Below are positions 6,171 to 7,093 of a DNA stretch of 7,093 nucleotides, in pieces. The stretch is from Promethearchaeota archaeon (GTDB lineage Archaea > Asgardarchaeota > Lokiarchaeia > Sigynarchaeales > SOKP01), in NCBI GenBank assembly GCA_019894875.1, contig JAGXNR010000140.1, forward strand, positions 1 to 7,093, given 5' to 3'. The notes beneath the pieces are model-generated. The model was not told the origin of the DNA. It did not search any database and saw only the letters and a program-made list of their open reading frames with translations. The first letter of the stretch is position 1; every line of letters begins with the position of its first letter. The translations under genes and the position numbers were made by a program.

Positions 6171-7093
6171 TTCTGTGCAAAAGTAAAACCATTACAAAAT
6201 CGTTTACGTTACATCCCGTTGGACCAGTCACTATTTCCGTTTCAACTAATTTGAAAAACCTATTTGAGTTATTATTCTCTAGAAACTCCCTTACGTTAAT
6301 ATCATTTTTTTTTATTTGATTTAACACGATGTTGTCTACTAAAGCGCCCATTGCTTGGCTATTTCCTTCAATTCCATCAAGATTGGCACCTAAAATCAAA
6401 AATTTATAAGGAATTTCTCTTTCTTTCATATAATCTAAAAAACCTAACAACATTTCTTGATTCCTACCCCCAATACCTTTACCTTTAATTGTTACTGTTA
6501 ACTCCCCCGTACCAATTAGGGTAAATTTACTAGAAGTATTACCCCTAGATCTTTCCTCTAATTCTTGAGAAATTATCTTATACAATGATCTTCCAAATTC
6601 CTCTGCTTCACCCACTAGTTCGTTTGAGAAATAATGTGTTTCAAATCCTTGTATATCCAAAAAAGTGATGACTTCTTCTACAGCAGACTTAACACTACCT
6701 ACTATATAGTTATGAACATTTCTAAAGCACTCATTATTGATTTTAGGGGTTTCTAATCTATCATCAAGTAATCCTTCTTCTAAATGGGTTCTAACGGTTA
6801 TTGGAATTTTATCATAAATATTATATTTCTTTAAAACTTCTACAGCATCATTAAAAGTAGTCGTGTCTGGTACAGAAGGTCCAGATGCGATAGTATCCAA
6901 TTTGTCTCCCACAACATCTGAAATAATTATAGAGATTAAAGTTGCTTTACTTGATTTATACAATTTTTTAGCAAGGTTACCTCCCTTAAAATCTGATAGA
7001 TGCTTTCGGATGGTGTTGATTTCATGAATAGAAGCACCAGATGCTAATAGAAGAGAGTTGACTACTTGTAAATCTTGAAGGCTAATATTAGGT
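6163..7093 (-). CDS. Type-2 glycerate kinase (glycerate 2-kinase, DUF4147 + MOFRL), 5' partial
   Basis: Transfers phosphate from ATP to glycerate, in this family usually giving 2-phosphoglycerate for lower glycolysis. The frame is open to the window edge; 309 residues are present of a family length near 420-450, so about the first 110-140 residues are missing. A TTG at 6963 is internal, because the 43 codons before it are conserved. Numbering from codon 1 at 7092: SGASIHEINTIRKHLS (18-33), with a Lys in RKHLS that I take to be the catalytic one, then KGG (36-38); SDVVGD (58-63); ASGPSVPDTTTF (69-80); then the C-terminal MOFRL domain with GKGIGGRNQE (204-213), LDGIEGNS (238-245) and TGPTGCNVND (289-298) near the end. 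The family call is secure. The MOFRL motif usually close to GTDGIDGNSDAAG reads NLDGIEGNSQAMG here, and the usual GPTGTNVND has Cys for Thr, so this is a divergent member. It is co-oriented with the Ig-like array gene, 249 bp upstream of it. Confidence 0.94.
   Translation of the reverse strand, partial: PNISLQDLQVVNSLLLASGASIHEINTIRKHLSDFKGGNLAKKLYKSSKATLISIIISDVVGDKLDTIASGPSVPDTTTFNDAVEVLKKYNIYDKIPITVRTHLEEGLLDDRLETPKINNECFRNVHNYIVGSVKSAVEEVITFLDIQGFETHYFSNELVGEAEEFGRSLYKIISQELEERSRGNTSSKFTLIGTGELTVTIKGKGIGGRNQEMLLGFLDYMKEREIPYKFLILGANLDGIEGNSQAMGALVDNIVLNQIKKNDINVREFLENNNSNRFFKLVETEIVTGPTGCNVNDFVMVLLLHRNV

Noticed and set aside
6961..6963. TTG as a start codon for the glycerate kinase
   Set aside because: The frame continues upstream to the window edge with conserved family sequence, including the RKHLS and KGG motifs, so the true start is outside the window.

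Overview
The window is AT-rich and densely coding. It holds five protein genes, two of them cut by the window edges, and has the look of an archaeon. The intergenic regions are very AT-rich with TATA-like boxes and T-tracts, and there is little Shine-Dalgarno signal. The proteins include a tungsten-type aldehyde:ferredoxin oxidoreductase, a type-2 glycerate kinase, and three proteins with eukaryote-like folds: a longin-like protein, a seven-bladed propeller with winged-helix tails, and a cytosolic array of Ig-like domains. This mix fits an Asgard archaeon of the Lokiarchaeia/Promethearchaeota type best. That placement is inference from style, since no rRNA or other marker is present.

Layout: the + strand carries the 3' three quarters of an aldehyde:ferredoxin oxidoreductase (2-1369), a hairpin/T-tract terminator-like element and a TATA-like element, then a small longin-like gene (1505-1951). 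The next base starts a minus-strand block that reads right to left. The order is type-2 glycerate kinase (6163-7093, 5' end off the window), a doubtful 24-codon CPxCG mini-ORF overlapping its end (6096-6170), a 706-aa cytosolic Ig-like/DUF11-like repeat protein (3793-5913), and a 564-aa seven-bladed propeller protein with two winged-helix-like modules (1952-3646). The minus-strand genes are 146-249 bp apart, and each gap has its own promoter-like elements, so they are probably not one tight operon. No gene-free stretch exceeds 300 bp.

Functional reading: the two enzymes at the edges can be joined on paper (aldehyde to acid with ferredoxin reduction; glycerate to 2-phosphoglycerate, as in non-phosphorylating Entner-Doudoroff branches), but three genes lie between them and they face opposite ways. 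The three central genes have no catalytic motif. They look like intracellular scaffold or adaptor proteins with no signal peptide or membrane segment, and they are the least explained part of the window. No mobile element, CRISPR array, tRNA or rRNA was seen.
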